Origin: Mercurialis annua
Taxonomy: Eukaryota; Streptophyta; Magnoliopsida; Malpighiales; Euphorbiaceae
Direction of reading: 5' to 3'
Assembly: GCF_937616625.2 (NCBI RefSeq)
Contig: NC_065576.1
Coordinates: 4,962,501-5,026,500, forward strand
Length of the DNA stretch: 64,000 nt
Made by a program: the position numbers and the translations under genes. The notes below the pieces were generated by a model. That model did no database searches. It was not told the DNA's origin and saw only the letters and a program-made list of their open reading frames with translations. Position 1 is the first letter of the stretch; the number at the start of each line of letters is the position of its first letter. Shown one piece after another: positions 13,300 through 24,026 of this stretch.

Positions 13300-13588
13300 G
13301 GGTTAAATGTAAATTCATACACCAACTTTGACCTAATTTGCAATTATAACATAAACTTTTAAACTTGGCAATGTCGGTAACAAACTTTCATTTTTTAGCA
13401 AATTGATACACCGACCAATCATGCAACGACAAATGGCGGTATATTGCAATGTCCACGTTAGTGTTTTTTGAGTTTGATGTGTCGATTTGCCAAAAGTGTA
13501 AAGTTTGTTACTGAAATTGCCAAGTTTCAAAGTTTATATTGTAATTGCAAATTACATCAAAGTTGGTATATGAATTTGCATTTAGCCC
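13300..13588. mobile_element. Mutator-type MITE with exact 9-bp target duplication
   Basis: Ends GGGTTAAATG and CATTTAGCCC are inverted. Long arms share CAAGTTT and CAAAGTTTAT-like segments. TACATTTAA flanks both sides exactly (13291-13299 and 13589-13597). 289 bp, non-coding. Confidence 0.85.
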
Positions 13589-13639
13589 TACATTTAATGA
13601 AAATAAACTAAGTATAACTGAATTATAAAACAATACTTA

Positions 13640-13858
13640 CACCATGTTTGGTTCATGGAATATGCCGGAATAGAATAACTATTCCATATTGAATAGTTAT
13701 TCCTCACTTTGGTTCATGAAATGGTAACTCCATGGAATTTCTATTCCATGATTTTGTAGAATAACTACTCCTCTCAAAAAGTAAAGAATAGCTATTTTAT
13801 TCCTCATTGAATAGGTATTTCATTCCATGATATTTCATTCCATGAACCAAACATGGCC
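13640..13858. mobile_element. Tourist-like MITE
   Basis: About 20 bp of inverted terminal sequence, CCATGTTTGGTTCATGGAAT, is present at both ends. TTA trinucleotides flank at 13637-13639 and 13859-13861, the target type of PIF/Harbinger-related Tourist MITEs. 219 bp, non-coding. Confidence 0.78.
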
Positions 13859-13861
13859 TTA

Positions 13862-14861
13862 GAGTTTATTAATTTAAAAGTAACAACAACTTGTTTAATA
13901 AAATATAATACAAACAACATCTTATTAAATATTTAAATTAGCGTGAATTTATATTTATATTCTCAAGTTTAAAATAATATTGAAGCTCTTTCAAAAAATT
14001 GGAACTTAAAATTTCAAATAATTTTATATTTTGTATATTTGTATATGACTATCATGTATTATATACATAAAACAATATTTTAAAAAGATCTTTTACATAT
14101 TATAAATTATATTTTAAATGTAAAATTTGAATTGTTGATAAGAAGACATTGTTTTAGAACAAAATAAAATATACTTTTACAATTAGAGATATAAACTTTG
14201 ATCTGGAAAAAAAAAAACAAGAGCTTCAAAGTCTAAATTTAAAAGAAAAGTAATATGAAAAAAATAAAAGTAAATTTTACTTTAAAATTGAAACAATATA
14301 TAATATAAAGTCGCATAAATAAGTTATTCATACTCAAGTCAATTGAATAAACTAAATCATGTAAGTGAATGAATTAAAAAGTTCAATGAATTATTTAACT
14401 ATCTTATCCTTTGGTTCATTGGTTGTTTTATTTAGACAAACTAGCCCTATTTAGTAGACTAAACGGAGCTTTTAATTTTTTGTTCCTCTATTTTGTTACA
14501 GAGGAAGGAGTAGAAGTATAGGTCGAGCTAAAACTGAATATTTATATTATATGAAATTTATGTAAATTATGTACGATTCAAGAATTACTTGGAGATATAA
14601 ATAGCTAACACAGATTAAATTCAGTACCGAAGGTAAAAATTTCAAGTAAAATCTAAAAGACAAAATGATAACCAGTTAATAGTTTACAACAATACGTGCA
14701 GAAATCTTATTCTCGATGATATTTAACAATACAAGCACAAGTGACCTTACGGTCCAACCACCACAATCAACATATCATAATCCTAAATTACCAACCTAAT
14801 CAAACATATAAAGTAAGCACAACTTACCCATAAACAAAAATCAAACAACACACAAAAAAAA
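13862..14861. other. AT-rich intergenic stretch and KAI2 3' flank
   Basis: About 1 kb of very AT-rich sequence with no convincing gene. The last few hundred bases probably include the KAI2 3' untranslated region. Confidence 0.5.
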
Positions 14862-17800
14862 TCAGGTAGCAATATCATGATGGATGTGTTTAAGAAGCAC
14901 CGGAACTACAACATCCGGTGAGCTCAGTTGCGGCAAGTGACCGTCCGTCGACATGACCTCTACGATAGACTGACCACCGAGGTGTCGATGCAAATATTCG
15001 GACGCTACGACGGGGACAGCCAAATCTTTAATGCTTTGAACAATATGACATGGGACTGTGACCATGTGTAAGATTGATCTCATGTCACTTTGGAATATGG
15101 TTTGAGCCACACTTAGAGCTATGTCTGGTCTCATGTTGAACAGGGTTCGGCTAAATTCTTGGACCGCCACGGATTCCATGTCGCCACCAACGGCTAACGG
15201 TGCGAACCCTGAGCACCATGCTTTGTAATTGTCTTGCATTGCTTCGAATAATTGAGTTAGCTCCTCTTGCTCAAATCCTCCATAATAATTCACTTCATTC
15301 AAATACCTTGACAAAAAAAATAAGCCAATTAAAATAAATAAAAAAAATGTTTATTTGAATAATTGATGAATGTCGTACTAGCTATCAATATTAAAAACTA
15401 TAATGTATATCTAGCTTTTGGTTTTTGAATATATATTTGTTAAAATAATAATCAACTTCCCTAGAGACAAAGAGGTTGATTGATATGCAGCCCACATATG
15501 CAAAGATCCAGCTATATTATAAAGCCGTAATAATTAGGGACGATGACAAAAGTACCTAAAATTTTAAAAATATTTACAAAAGTATCTGTCAACTTTTTTT
15601 ATTTACAAAAATACGACTGATTTAAAATTAATTACAAAAGTATCAAAAAATGAAAATTAATTACAAAAGTACGATTTGTATAATGTCGGTATAATTATGG
15701 TATAATTTTGGAATATTAAAACTATAAATCAGATAATTTTAAAAATAATATTTGGTTTATTATTGGTATAATTTCAGTATATTTTTGGTATATTGATTAT
15801 AAATTTTTATATATATTTTCTAGTTGATAACATGTATTTTTTTTATGTGTATTTTTCACTATAGTTGGTAATGAACTAGAAAATTTGTATACTCTTGATA
15901 TACTGATGGTATAATTTTGGTATATTATTAATTTAATTTTCAGTATACGATTTGATGTAATTTTGGTAAATTTTTATTTAATATTAATAAAATCTCAGTA
16001 TGTATAATGTTGGTATAATTTTGGTACAATGTTGATATAATGTTAGTTTATTAGTATACTAACATTATACCCACAGTATACACCGTATGTTTGATATTAT
16101 TTTTTATTTTTTTGTACTTTTGTAAATATTATTAATATTTTTGTAAATGAAAAAAATCAACATATACTTTTGTAATTATTTTCATTTTTTTTGGTAAATG
16201 GTGTAATTTCCTCTAATAATTAAACAATTATATCCAGTGTCAACTAGTTAGAATATGTAAAAGAATAAATTAATTATAAGATTAAGAAATGAAAGCATAG
16301 GAATTCTAAAATTAAGATTAATTTCTATGAATAATATTCATCTTAAAAAATATTGGCTCTTCCATAGTATATTTTTGTTCTTTCGTACCACCCACTTGTT
16401 AGTTTAGATTTTCACACTAGGGATGTAATTGAATTGGAATACTCGCGAATTATTCAAGATCGAATTAAAAACAAATTCGAATCAACTAAAAAATTCAAAT
16501 TGAGTTCATGCTACTCGAGTTTCATCTCGAGTCGAGCTCATCAATTTAGAATACATTAAATATAATATTAATTTTATGATAATTAGTTTTATTTTTATTG
16601 AACTCGATCGGCTCAATCTCGAATAGCTCGGATATTATTTGAATTCGAGAATTTAAATTCATCAAACTCGAACTTGAATAACAGACAGCTCAAGATCGAG
16701 CTTAGCCTCATTCAGACCCGGCTCCCCGTTTTCACCCCAAATTCATGCATCCATGATCCCTTAACAAACTTTTATATTTATTCACAGAAGTAACAATTAG
16801 CTTAAGAATAATCATAGAACTTCATGGTTGTACTATATTATTCGTCCAATAAACCGATAAATATTTTCTAACGTTCGAATATTAAGTGGTAAAAAATAAT
16901 TAAAAAAATTCTATAAATTTTTATTGGCTCGTTGCGTTGTGCAAAAATGAGGCAATAATAAACTCAGTTTCCCAAAAATATGTATATTTATAAGGCCTAA
17001 TGTCTTAAAAAACCCCGACCTTTTAGCCCCTTTTCAATCATACCCTGACGTTATAAATTTGTCAATTTTACCCTATTTTGCATTTTTGTGTTTCAATTGT
17101 ACCCTGAAAAATTAAATTAACGTCTTTTGCGTTTGGAAATTTGTTTAAAACATTCGACATGTCTCGCATATATTAATTGTATATTTTTAAAATTTATTTA
17201 AATTTAGTTAAATTAATTAAGAATTTAAATTAGTGTTAATTTGATTATGGTTTTTAGTTAGTTTTTTAAAAAAAAGGACTTATTTGTACTTTTTTGAATA
17301 AAAAAGAATTTAATTTCATGTTTAGACTTAATTAATTGAATGATTTCATCATTTAAGTAAAAAAATTAACAAAAATTTAAATATTGGGGTACAATTGAAA
17401 ACAGAAAATTCAAAAGTGGGTAAAATTGACAAATTTTCAACGTCGGGGTAGAATTGAAAAAAAGTTTAAAGGTGAGGGGTTTTTGAGTGATTAGACCTAT
17501 TTATAAACCAATGTTTCAAAAACATGATGACGACTCTGGACTCAACCGATTCGACCGCAAACCGACAATCAAAATAATTTAATCTTTTTAATTTTTAAAC
17601 CATAAAAAAAAAAAGCCAAAAGGAATTTACCTTGGAGAAGCAGAGATCATGATAAGCTTAGAGAACAAATCCGGGCGAGTAATGGAAGCAACCGCCCCAA
17701 TCATAGCCGAAACCGAATGACCAACAAAAACACACGACGCCACTCCAAATTCTTCTAAAATCGCAAGCAAATCATAAGCATAGCCTTCAAGACTAGCGTA

Positions 17801-17998
17801 CCTTTCAAAATCAAAATACTCAGGATTTGTAGTTCCAGCTCCCATATTATCATACAAAATCACCTTAAAATCGTCCACTACATGAGGCACCAGGTGCTTC
17901 CAAACTGACTGATCGGTGCCGAATCCGTGAGCTAGAACTAAAATTCGCTCTCCTTTTCCTATCACTTTTACGTTGTGTGCATCTTCTACAATACCCAT
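14862..17998 (-). CDS. KAI2: KAI2 (HTL) karrikin/KAI2-ligand receptor hydrolase
   Basis: Seen: exon 1 at 17631-17998 and exon 2 at 14862-15306 join in phase across a 2.3 kb GT-AG intron into 270 residues, the family's usual length. The catalytic triad is intact: Ser95 in GHSVSAM, Asp217 in SIKDLAVP and His246 in DGHLPQ. The NMGAGTTNP and [11 protein letters not shown] segments are also present. Known: KAI2 is an alpha/beta-hydrolase receptor that perceives karrikins or an endogenous ligand, acts with MAX2, and triggers SMAX1-type repressor turnover in seedling and stress responses. Start choice: the Met opening [14 protein letters not shown] matches the conserved N-terminus; an in-frame ATG 46 codons upstream would add a Lys-rich extension foreign to the family. 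The neighbour is SRFR1 on the same strand. Two MITEs sit in the intron. The related receptor D14 is less likely, given the [14 protein letters not shown] start and overall identity. Confidence 0.96.
15537..16213. mobile_element. Mutator-type MITE in KAI2 intron
   Basis: Exact 9-bp direct repeats TAATAATTA at 15528-15536 and 16214-16222 flank a 677-bp AT-rich unit. Near the ends are inverted stretches (ACAAAAGTACC; GGTAAATGGTGTAATTTCC). Inside are many TTGGTATAAT-like repeats. Non-coding. Confidence 0.78.
16994..17497. mobile_element. Mutator-type MITE in KAI2 intron
   Basis: Ends GGCCTAATGTCTTAAAAAAC and GATTAGACC are inverted, and arms contain CCCTGACGTT and its complement. TATTTATAA repeats exactly at 16985-16993 and 17498-17506. 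It shares AATTGACAAATTTTCAACGT with the element at 58378. 504 bp, non-coding. Confidence 0.85.
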
Positions 17999-18869
17999 GA
18001 TTTTTATTTTTTTTTTGGATTTTTTTAGATTTTTTTGAAGTGGGTTTGATGGTTTATGAAACTGTAGACTTTTTGTATTTTTTTGGGGTGTTTTTGTAGT
18101 TGGGGAAATGCCGACTATGAAAAATGTAGACCTCATATTATATGTTGATTTTATTTTAAATGATAAGATTTGTTGGGTTTTGTTTGTATATGTTTGGTGT
18201 ATTGTCTTGTTTCATTATTGTATGTTAATCTAACGGTTGTTGAATGTAGGATCAACATTTGGAAGTGAATTATTACAAAAATACTACTAGTACATGGAAT
18301 ATTTTTGGAAAAAAAAAAGTCACTGCGGTGCCTAAATTTGTTTGTTAGGATCGGTTAGCTCGTATTTAGCAATTTTAATTAAATAGGGGTAACATTTTTT
18401 AGTTTTCGGTCAGCCAATCTTCAACGGACAGCTCGTGAGCGTATTTATTTTACATAATTTCAAAGTTAATTGACATAAAACTACAAAATATTATTCATAA
18501 TAGTTTAAAATTATTGAATTTGAATTAATTGATTTTAACGCATAAATTCAAGAACTGCAGCGATCCTTTGCACGAATATTTTTAGTTAGTACAAATGTAT
18601 AAGTTCCTCGATAAAATAATAAGCGAAATTGTAGCATATTATTTTAGTTGATATTATATAATTGACTTTATCTATTGACGTGGTTGATAAAATTTATATG
18701 AATATTTTTTGTCTCATAAACGTCATGCTAGTTAAAAAACATATATAATTTACATTTTTTTTCTATTTGAATATATGCTTTTATTGTAATAAAAATATTA
18801 ATGTCAAGGGTTTTTTCCTTTTTGAAACAATACTAATGTTAGAGTCTTATATAGTTGTAATAAAATTAA
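17999..18869. other. KAI2 upstream region
   Basis: Contains the KAI2 leader and promoter (minus-strand transcription). A TATA-like ATATAATA on the minus strand lies near 18133-18143, about 140 bp before the start codon. Nothing else recognisable; AT-rich. Confidence 0.4.
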
Positions 18870-18874
18870 CAATT

Positions 18875-19389
18875 TGTTTGCGTGGAAAATTTCCAGACAC
18901 GCGAATCTTTGAATTTATAATGGGTTCTGTATGGAAGTATGTTTTAGACCGAAATTTAGTCAGAAAAGTGTGTTGTTTGGTTAAAGACACTTAACCACGT
19001 GATCTAATAGTAATAATCTGGGAGCTATGAACTCAGGCGAGATTAATACTGAAAACTACTCCTAAATTAACTAACCGCGGAGGTTGGGGATAGAAAAGCA
19101 CAGGGCTTTGAAGTTGTATTTGTTTGATTGATTTGAGTTGTCGAGAATACAAACCTAAAGCTAGCTATTTATAGGGAACAAACCCTAAATAGAAAACCTA
19201 GTCTAATGAGATACAATCTCTTATTTAGATAAATACTAAGCTAAATAACAAAGATAATGACTAAAAATAAGATAATGACTAAAAAAGATAACTATTAAGT
19301 TAAGATAGGAACAAAATGATAGTTGATGGCTTTTGGACTCAAAAAACCCGAATTAGCCCATATGAGCTCTTTTTGGGCCAGTGCAAACA
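18875..19389 (-). repeat. 3' LTR of the 18875-21335 element
   Basis: Adjacent to the polypurine tract on the minus strand; same length as its partner. Confidence 0.92.
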
Positions 19390-19949
19390 ATGCCCCCCAC
19401 GTCTTTTTAGCTGAATGTCAAGTAAGGTGAGAAGACGTATTTTTATCGCGTGTCTTTTTAGTCTCTCATTTGTCCAACGATTTAATCGGTCATTGTTGAG
19501 ACCGAATAAAAAAATAAAGTTTGATGCCCAATCTTTGCCGATATAATTAATCGGCCAAGTCTATGAATAAGTAATTGGCCGATCCATTAAAATATTAATG
19601 CCAAAACTGCTCCTTTTCTTGATATATCGATTTTAATAGCCCACTACTCTCATCCAAAGAATTGCCATATCACCTGCTATATACTCACTTCCATTCATTT
19701 AATCTCAACTTTCACCTGATTGGGCGAGCTTTAATACCAATATTTGGTTAACACCTTGTCCATTATTTCAATCCCATGCAACTTGATTAGTTATTTACGG
19801 AGTAAGTGAGACTCCTGAAACAACCAACTATTTTAATCGGCCACAAAAAAAAAAAAACTTTAAGGGCCGATCCAAACCATTATGCTCATTTTGCTATTTG
19901 GTCGACTATTTATTGAAGACCTATTTTTAACCGACCACTTAACACAACA

Positions 19950-20702
19950 TCAACCAATTAGTAATATTGTGATCGGCTTACCTTCAATTTGGACGATCTG
20001 CTTTTTTCTTTGTGGTTGTTTCAAATAGATTGTCCAAAATTTAAAGTGAACTTTTTTATTATAAATCGGCTTATTCTGATCATTCATATATTGAATTCTT
20101 AGCCGAAAGCATAGTAGAAAATAAGTTGTACCTTGACTGAAAATTTCATTCCATTTTCCAAGAATCATTGACCGCGACGAATACCTTGGTAAATTCTTAA
20201 CAATCAATTTGGCATGACTCGTCAAGGCGAATGGTGATCGGCCTTGTCTCTCGGCGTTTTCATCCTCAACAATATCGGCTTGTACAAAAACCGATTGCAT
20301 TTGATCTCTTAAGAGGGAAAGAGATTGCCCATGCCCCCCAGTATCCTTGACTCGCCTAGCAATATCAGCCTTGATATTATCAAGGTCAATACTGATATTA
20401 GAATCATCATTGATGCAAGCCTCTTCTCTCTCAATATCGCTAACATTAAGATCGGCGTCGATATCATCATCGGTGTAGATTTCATCAACACTATCGATCT
20501 CCTTAGTAGAGATTAAAGAAAACTCGGTAATCTCGTACTCAAAAACTGGCTCTTTGATTTGTTCGCCTCCTAACACTTTGGCAAGATTATTTATAGCCGA
20601 AGTTAATTTATTAAAATCGGCCCTAATCTCCCTTTGGATAGCAGCACGTTCGGCTCTCATATTCTCTACGATCGCCGATAGTTGACTCGAATAATAAGAC
20701 AT
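19950..20702 (-). CDS. Retrotransposon-internal protein, 250 aa, no pol domains
   Basis: The only sizeable frame inside the 18875-21335 element, starting about 95 bp after the primer-binding site, i.e. the gag position. It opens MSYYSSQLSAIVENMRAERA. The first ~45 residues look helical and could form a coiled coil. A strongly acidic middle (DDDIDADLN; SNISIDLDNIKAD) and a basic C-terminal third follow. No zinc knuckle, protease, reverse transcriptase or integrase motif is visible. The last ~50 residues look like read-through of non-coding sequence. It may be a truncated gag; I do not recognise it further. Confidence 0.5.
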   Translation of the reverse strand: MSYYSSQLSAIVENMRAERAAIQREIRADFNKLTSAINNLAKVLGGEQIKEPVFEYEITEFSLISTKEIDSVDEIYTDDDIDADLNVSDIEREEACINDDSNISIDLDNIKADIARRVKDTGGHGQSLSLLRDQMQSVFVQADIVEDENAERQGRSPFALTSHAKLIVKNLPRYSSRSMILGKWNEIFSQGTTYFLLCFRLRIQYMNDQNKPIYNKKVHFKFWTIYLKQPQRKKQIVQIEGKPITILLIG

Positions 20703-20820
20703 GATTTGATCAAAACTATGATCGCACCACAGCTTGCAAAGAGTCTGAATTTGACACTTTTCTTCTTAAATGCAGTCCTTGTGTCAACCATAACACGTCC
20801 CCAGTGGAGTCGCCAAAAGA

Positions 20821-21335
20821 TGTTTGCGTGGAAAATTTCCAGACACGCGAATCTTTGAATTTATAATGGGTTCTGTATGGAAGTATGCTTTAGACCGAAA
20901 TTTAGTCAGAAAAGTGTGTTGTTTGGTTAAAGACACTTAACCACGTGATCTAATAGTAATAATCTGGGAGCTATGAACTCAGGCGAGATTAATACTGAAA
21001 ACTACTCCTAAATTAACCAACCGCGGAGGTTGGGGATAGAAAAGCACAGGGCTTTGAAGTTGTATTTGTTTGATTGATTTGAGTTGTCGAGAATACAAAC
21101 CTAAAACTAGCTATTTATAGGGAACAAACCCTAAATAGAAAACCTAGTCTAATGAGATACAATCTTTTATTTAGATAAATACTAAGCTAAATAACAAAGA
21201 TAATGACTAAAAATAAGATAATGACTAAAAAAGCTAACTATTAAGTTAAGATAGGAACAAAAGGATAGTTGATGGCTTTCGGGTTCAAAAAACCCGAATT
21301 AGCCCATATGAGCTCTTTTTGGGCCAGTGCAAACA
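20821..21335 (-). repeat. 5' LTR of the 18875-21335 element
   Basis: Adjacent to the primer-binding site on the minus strand; nearly identical to 18875-19389. Confidence 0.92.
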
Positions 21336-21340
21336 CAATT

Positions 21341-22335
21341 TAATAAAAAATGAAATATCAATTCATTGATTGGGTCATAATTCTTTATAAAATAAATTCG
21401 TCAAATGCCTGTTGATTTCATGATTCATCAATTGAGTGGATCCATCATAGCTCATTAAATTTATGTGATTTTTTATAATAGTTCTACAAATATTACTTAT
21501 TTTTACTTTTTTTAGTATTTTACTTTAATCTAAATACTAATTTTTAAATGTAAGATTGACTTTCATTCTTTTTATTTATTTTTATTACTTGAAAGTTGAA
21601 AGTACCAGTTAAAACACTCCATAGCAAATTATTTATTTTCAAGTTTATCAGTTAAGAGTTTACTTGTTCTGAATTTTTCATCTCCTTTTAAAAGAAGACC
21701 ATATTTAAATATACTCACTAGTCATTAGTCATTACTATTAGTAATTCAAGAATCAATCTATGATTTTTTTTATAAATTAATATAGTGATTATTAATATGT
21801 TTAATCTATACTTATTTATTTATAAAATTTAATTACATTATAAAATAAATATTCTGATACTAACAAATCCCCAACCTATAATGTGACCCATGTTCCTTTT
21901 TTTCTATATTTTGTGAGCCAGATAATAGAATTCGAATGCGATTATACACACACACACTCAATTAATAAAACTGTCAGTTTACCTGTTAAAAGATTTATTA
22001 AAAGAAGTACAATACTATAAAAAAATCAAAGATTACCTGTTAAGGAGTGTAAGTTCTTTTAAAATCAAATTTATATGACTCAATTATTTCTTCCATCCCA
22101 ACCAAATTGTTTACTATTTTGAAATGTTATTGGATTTTTTTTTATAAAATGTAAAATACCAAAAGTAATTTTTTTATTTTATTCCTTATTATTAATAATT
22201 AATGAATAGTCTTTTAATATTAGTTTTTAATTTATAGAATTATAAAAATATTAATTTATAATTAATAATATTTTTTAAAAAGTGTATCTAAAATTAAATG
22301 GACATCTTAATTCTTAAAATCAAGATAATATAATA
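21341..22335. other. AT-rich intergenic stretch
   Basis: About 1 kb with no gene, RNA or clear repeat seen, apart from a short CA run near 21950. Confidence 0.45.
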
Positions 22336-22558
22336 GAGAGATTTTTAGGTAGACTCAGTCTACCATGCCATTCGTGAACTAGCCTATCATATTATGACAC
22401 GTCATTAAAATAGTGGCACTATCGTAATTTTGTTTATTACTTTTTTACACTTTTGAATACTATTATTACGATAATGTCATTATTTTAATGACATGTCATA
22501 ATATGATAGATTTAGTTTATGGATGACGTGTTGGACTGAATCTATTTAAAAATTTCTC
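22336..22558. mobile_element. Fold-back MITE, copy 2 of the 9328 family
   Basis: Inverted arms of about 90 bp with outer ends GAGAGATTTTTAGGTAGA and TCTATTTAAAAATTTCTC. Inner parts (CATTAAAATAGTGGCA) match the copy at 9328-9550. Non-coding. Confidence 0.75.
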
Positions 22559-22561
22559 AAA

Positions 22562-23023
22562 TACAGTCGACCCTCTGATAATTAATACACATGGTGGATC
22601 AAAAATTTATTAATTATTAGAATTATTAATTTATTGAATTTATATAAAAAAAATTATAAAAGATATTTTAAAACATCTACATTAATAAATCTAATATTAA
22701 TATTATATTATAAAAAAAACTAACTAAATACACTTTACAATCACTCAAAAGAATAAAAAAATTATAATTTGATGGTATTTTAACTTCCACTTTATAAATT
22801 AAGGTTAGTATTGTCTCAAATAAATCATCAATTGTTATATATTTCTTTAAAAAAATCTCTCTAATAATTAATATTCATATAGAATATATTTTAAATTTTA
22901 TTAATTATTAAATAATAGAATTATTAATTATCCGACGTGGAACGAAGTTGGTTCTCTCAATTTTCTATTAATTATTAGAATTATTAAGTTATAGAATATT
23001 AACTATTAGAGGGTCGACGGTAG
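22562..23023. mobile_element. TIR element with GTCGACCCTCT ends
   Basis: The left end holds GTCGACCCTCTGATAATTAA and the right end AACTATTAGAGGGTCGAC, forming inverted ends of about 22 bp around very AT-rich sequence with further ATTAATTATTAGAATTATTA copies inside. About 460 bp, non-coding; superfamily not assigned. Confidence 0.7.
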
Positions 23024-24026
23024 AATAAACAAGAAGGACATTGCATAATTTAGCAGAAATAGATAAACTACAGAGTATGAGGTGATGGAGTATGAAATTT
23101 TGTTGGTTTACACTTGCCTTACGTAATTGCACGCTTGTACCAACATTACCCATTTTCTTTATAAAATAACATTGTATATTTATTACTGTTAAATTAGATA
23201 TTTAATTCTATTTTAATAATATATTATCAATTTATATATAATTGAATGTTCAACTCAATAGTATCATATCATACAAATACTAAATGGCTAACTGTATTCA
23301 TATAATGTTTTTTTAATTATAAGGACATGTTATCGTGAGAAATAATCTTCACACTTGAGAAAATGTCAAATACAAATATCAAAAAATAAATTTATTACAT
23401 CGAACCAACGAAATACAAACCTCATCTATAATACAGAAAGTTATATTAAAAACATTTACATTTATCAAAGTCGAATATAAAATTTAATAAATGAATTCAT
23501 AAAAATAATAAATAAAATTTAAATAGTATGCGGTCCATGGTACATGGACAAAGAATCCCCTAAACCTGACACGAGGACTCAATATAAGGGCAAAAATGAA
23601 CCAAGTCTATAAACCAGCACATGTTTGACACGTAATAATATTATGAACAAATCTAAAACAAATCGGATCAAATCAAAATCTAAAAGCAAATTTTGATGGG
23701 TCCTGAAAAATAATAATTTCAAATATATTAAAACAAAAATATCACTATTGATCTCAGCTTTCCCCAATCACTGTTTGCACCAAACATTTATCAGCACCAC
23801 CATACCACACCCCAACCGAAGCAAAAATTATACCAAATAGGGTTTCAACTTTGAGCTATCCATAACTAAAAAAAAAGTAAAGAATTTCCTCTATTACATT
23901 TCAGCCATGATCTATATATGTAGTAAAGTACAAAAAGAAATCACCAGCACATCTCGAGCATTTCTCGCCATCATACGAAAATATCAAGCAGCCAAACCAT
24001 ACACGCAGCAAAAGATAGCTAAAATT
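23024..24026. other. Intergenic stretch and LNP 3' flank
   Basis: No gene recognised. The part closest to 24026 is probably the 3' untranslated region of the minus-strand Lunapark gene. Confidence 0.45.

Larger units (their letters stand above)
18875..21335 (-). mobile_element. Non-autonomous LTR retrotransposon, 2.46 kb
   Basis: LTRs 18875-19389 and 20821-21335 are both 515 bp, begin TGTTTGCGTGG, end GTGCAAACA and differ at only a few bases. CAATT is duplicated exactly at 18870-18874 and 21336-21340. On the minus strand a primer-binding site TGGCGACTCCACTGGGGAC (20797-20815) lies 5 nt inside the 5' LTR. This PBS class is used by Ty3/gypsy Tat/Ogre-type elements, as far as I recall. A polypurine tract GTGGGGGGCAT abuts the 3' LTR. 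The 1431-bp interior has one 250-residue frame and no pol. Probably a young non-autonomous family member. Confidence 0.93.

Noticed and set aside
17999..18136. N-terminal extension of KAI2 from an upstream in-frame ATG
   Set aside because: The 46 added residues are Lys/Ser-rich without family similarity, while the downstream Met gives exactly the 270-residue KAI2.
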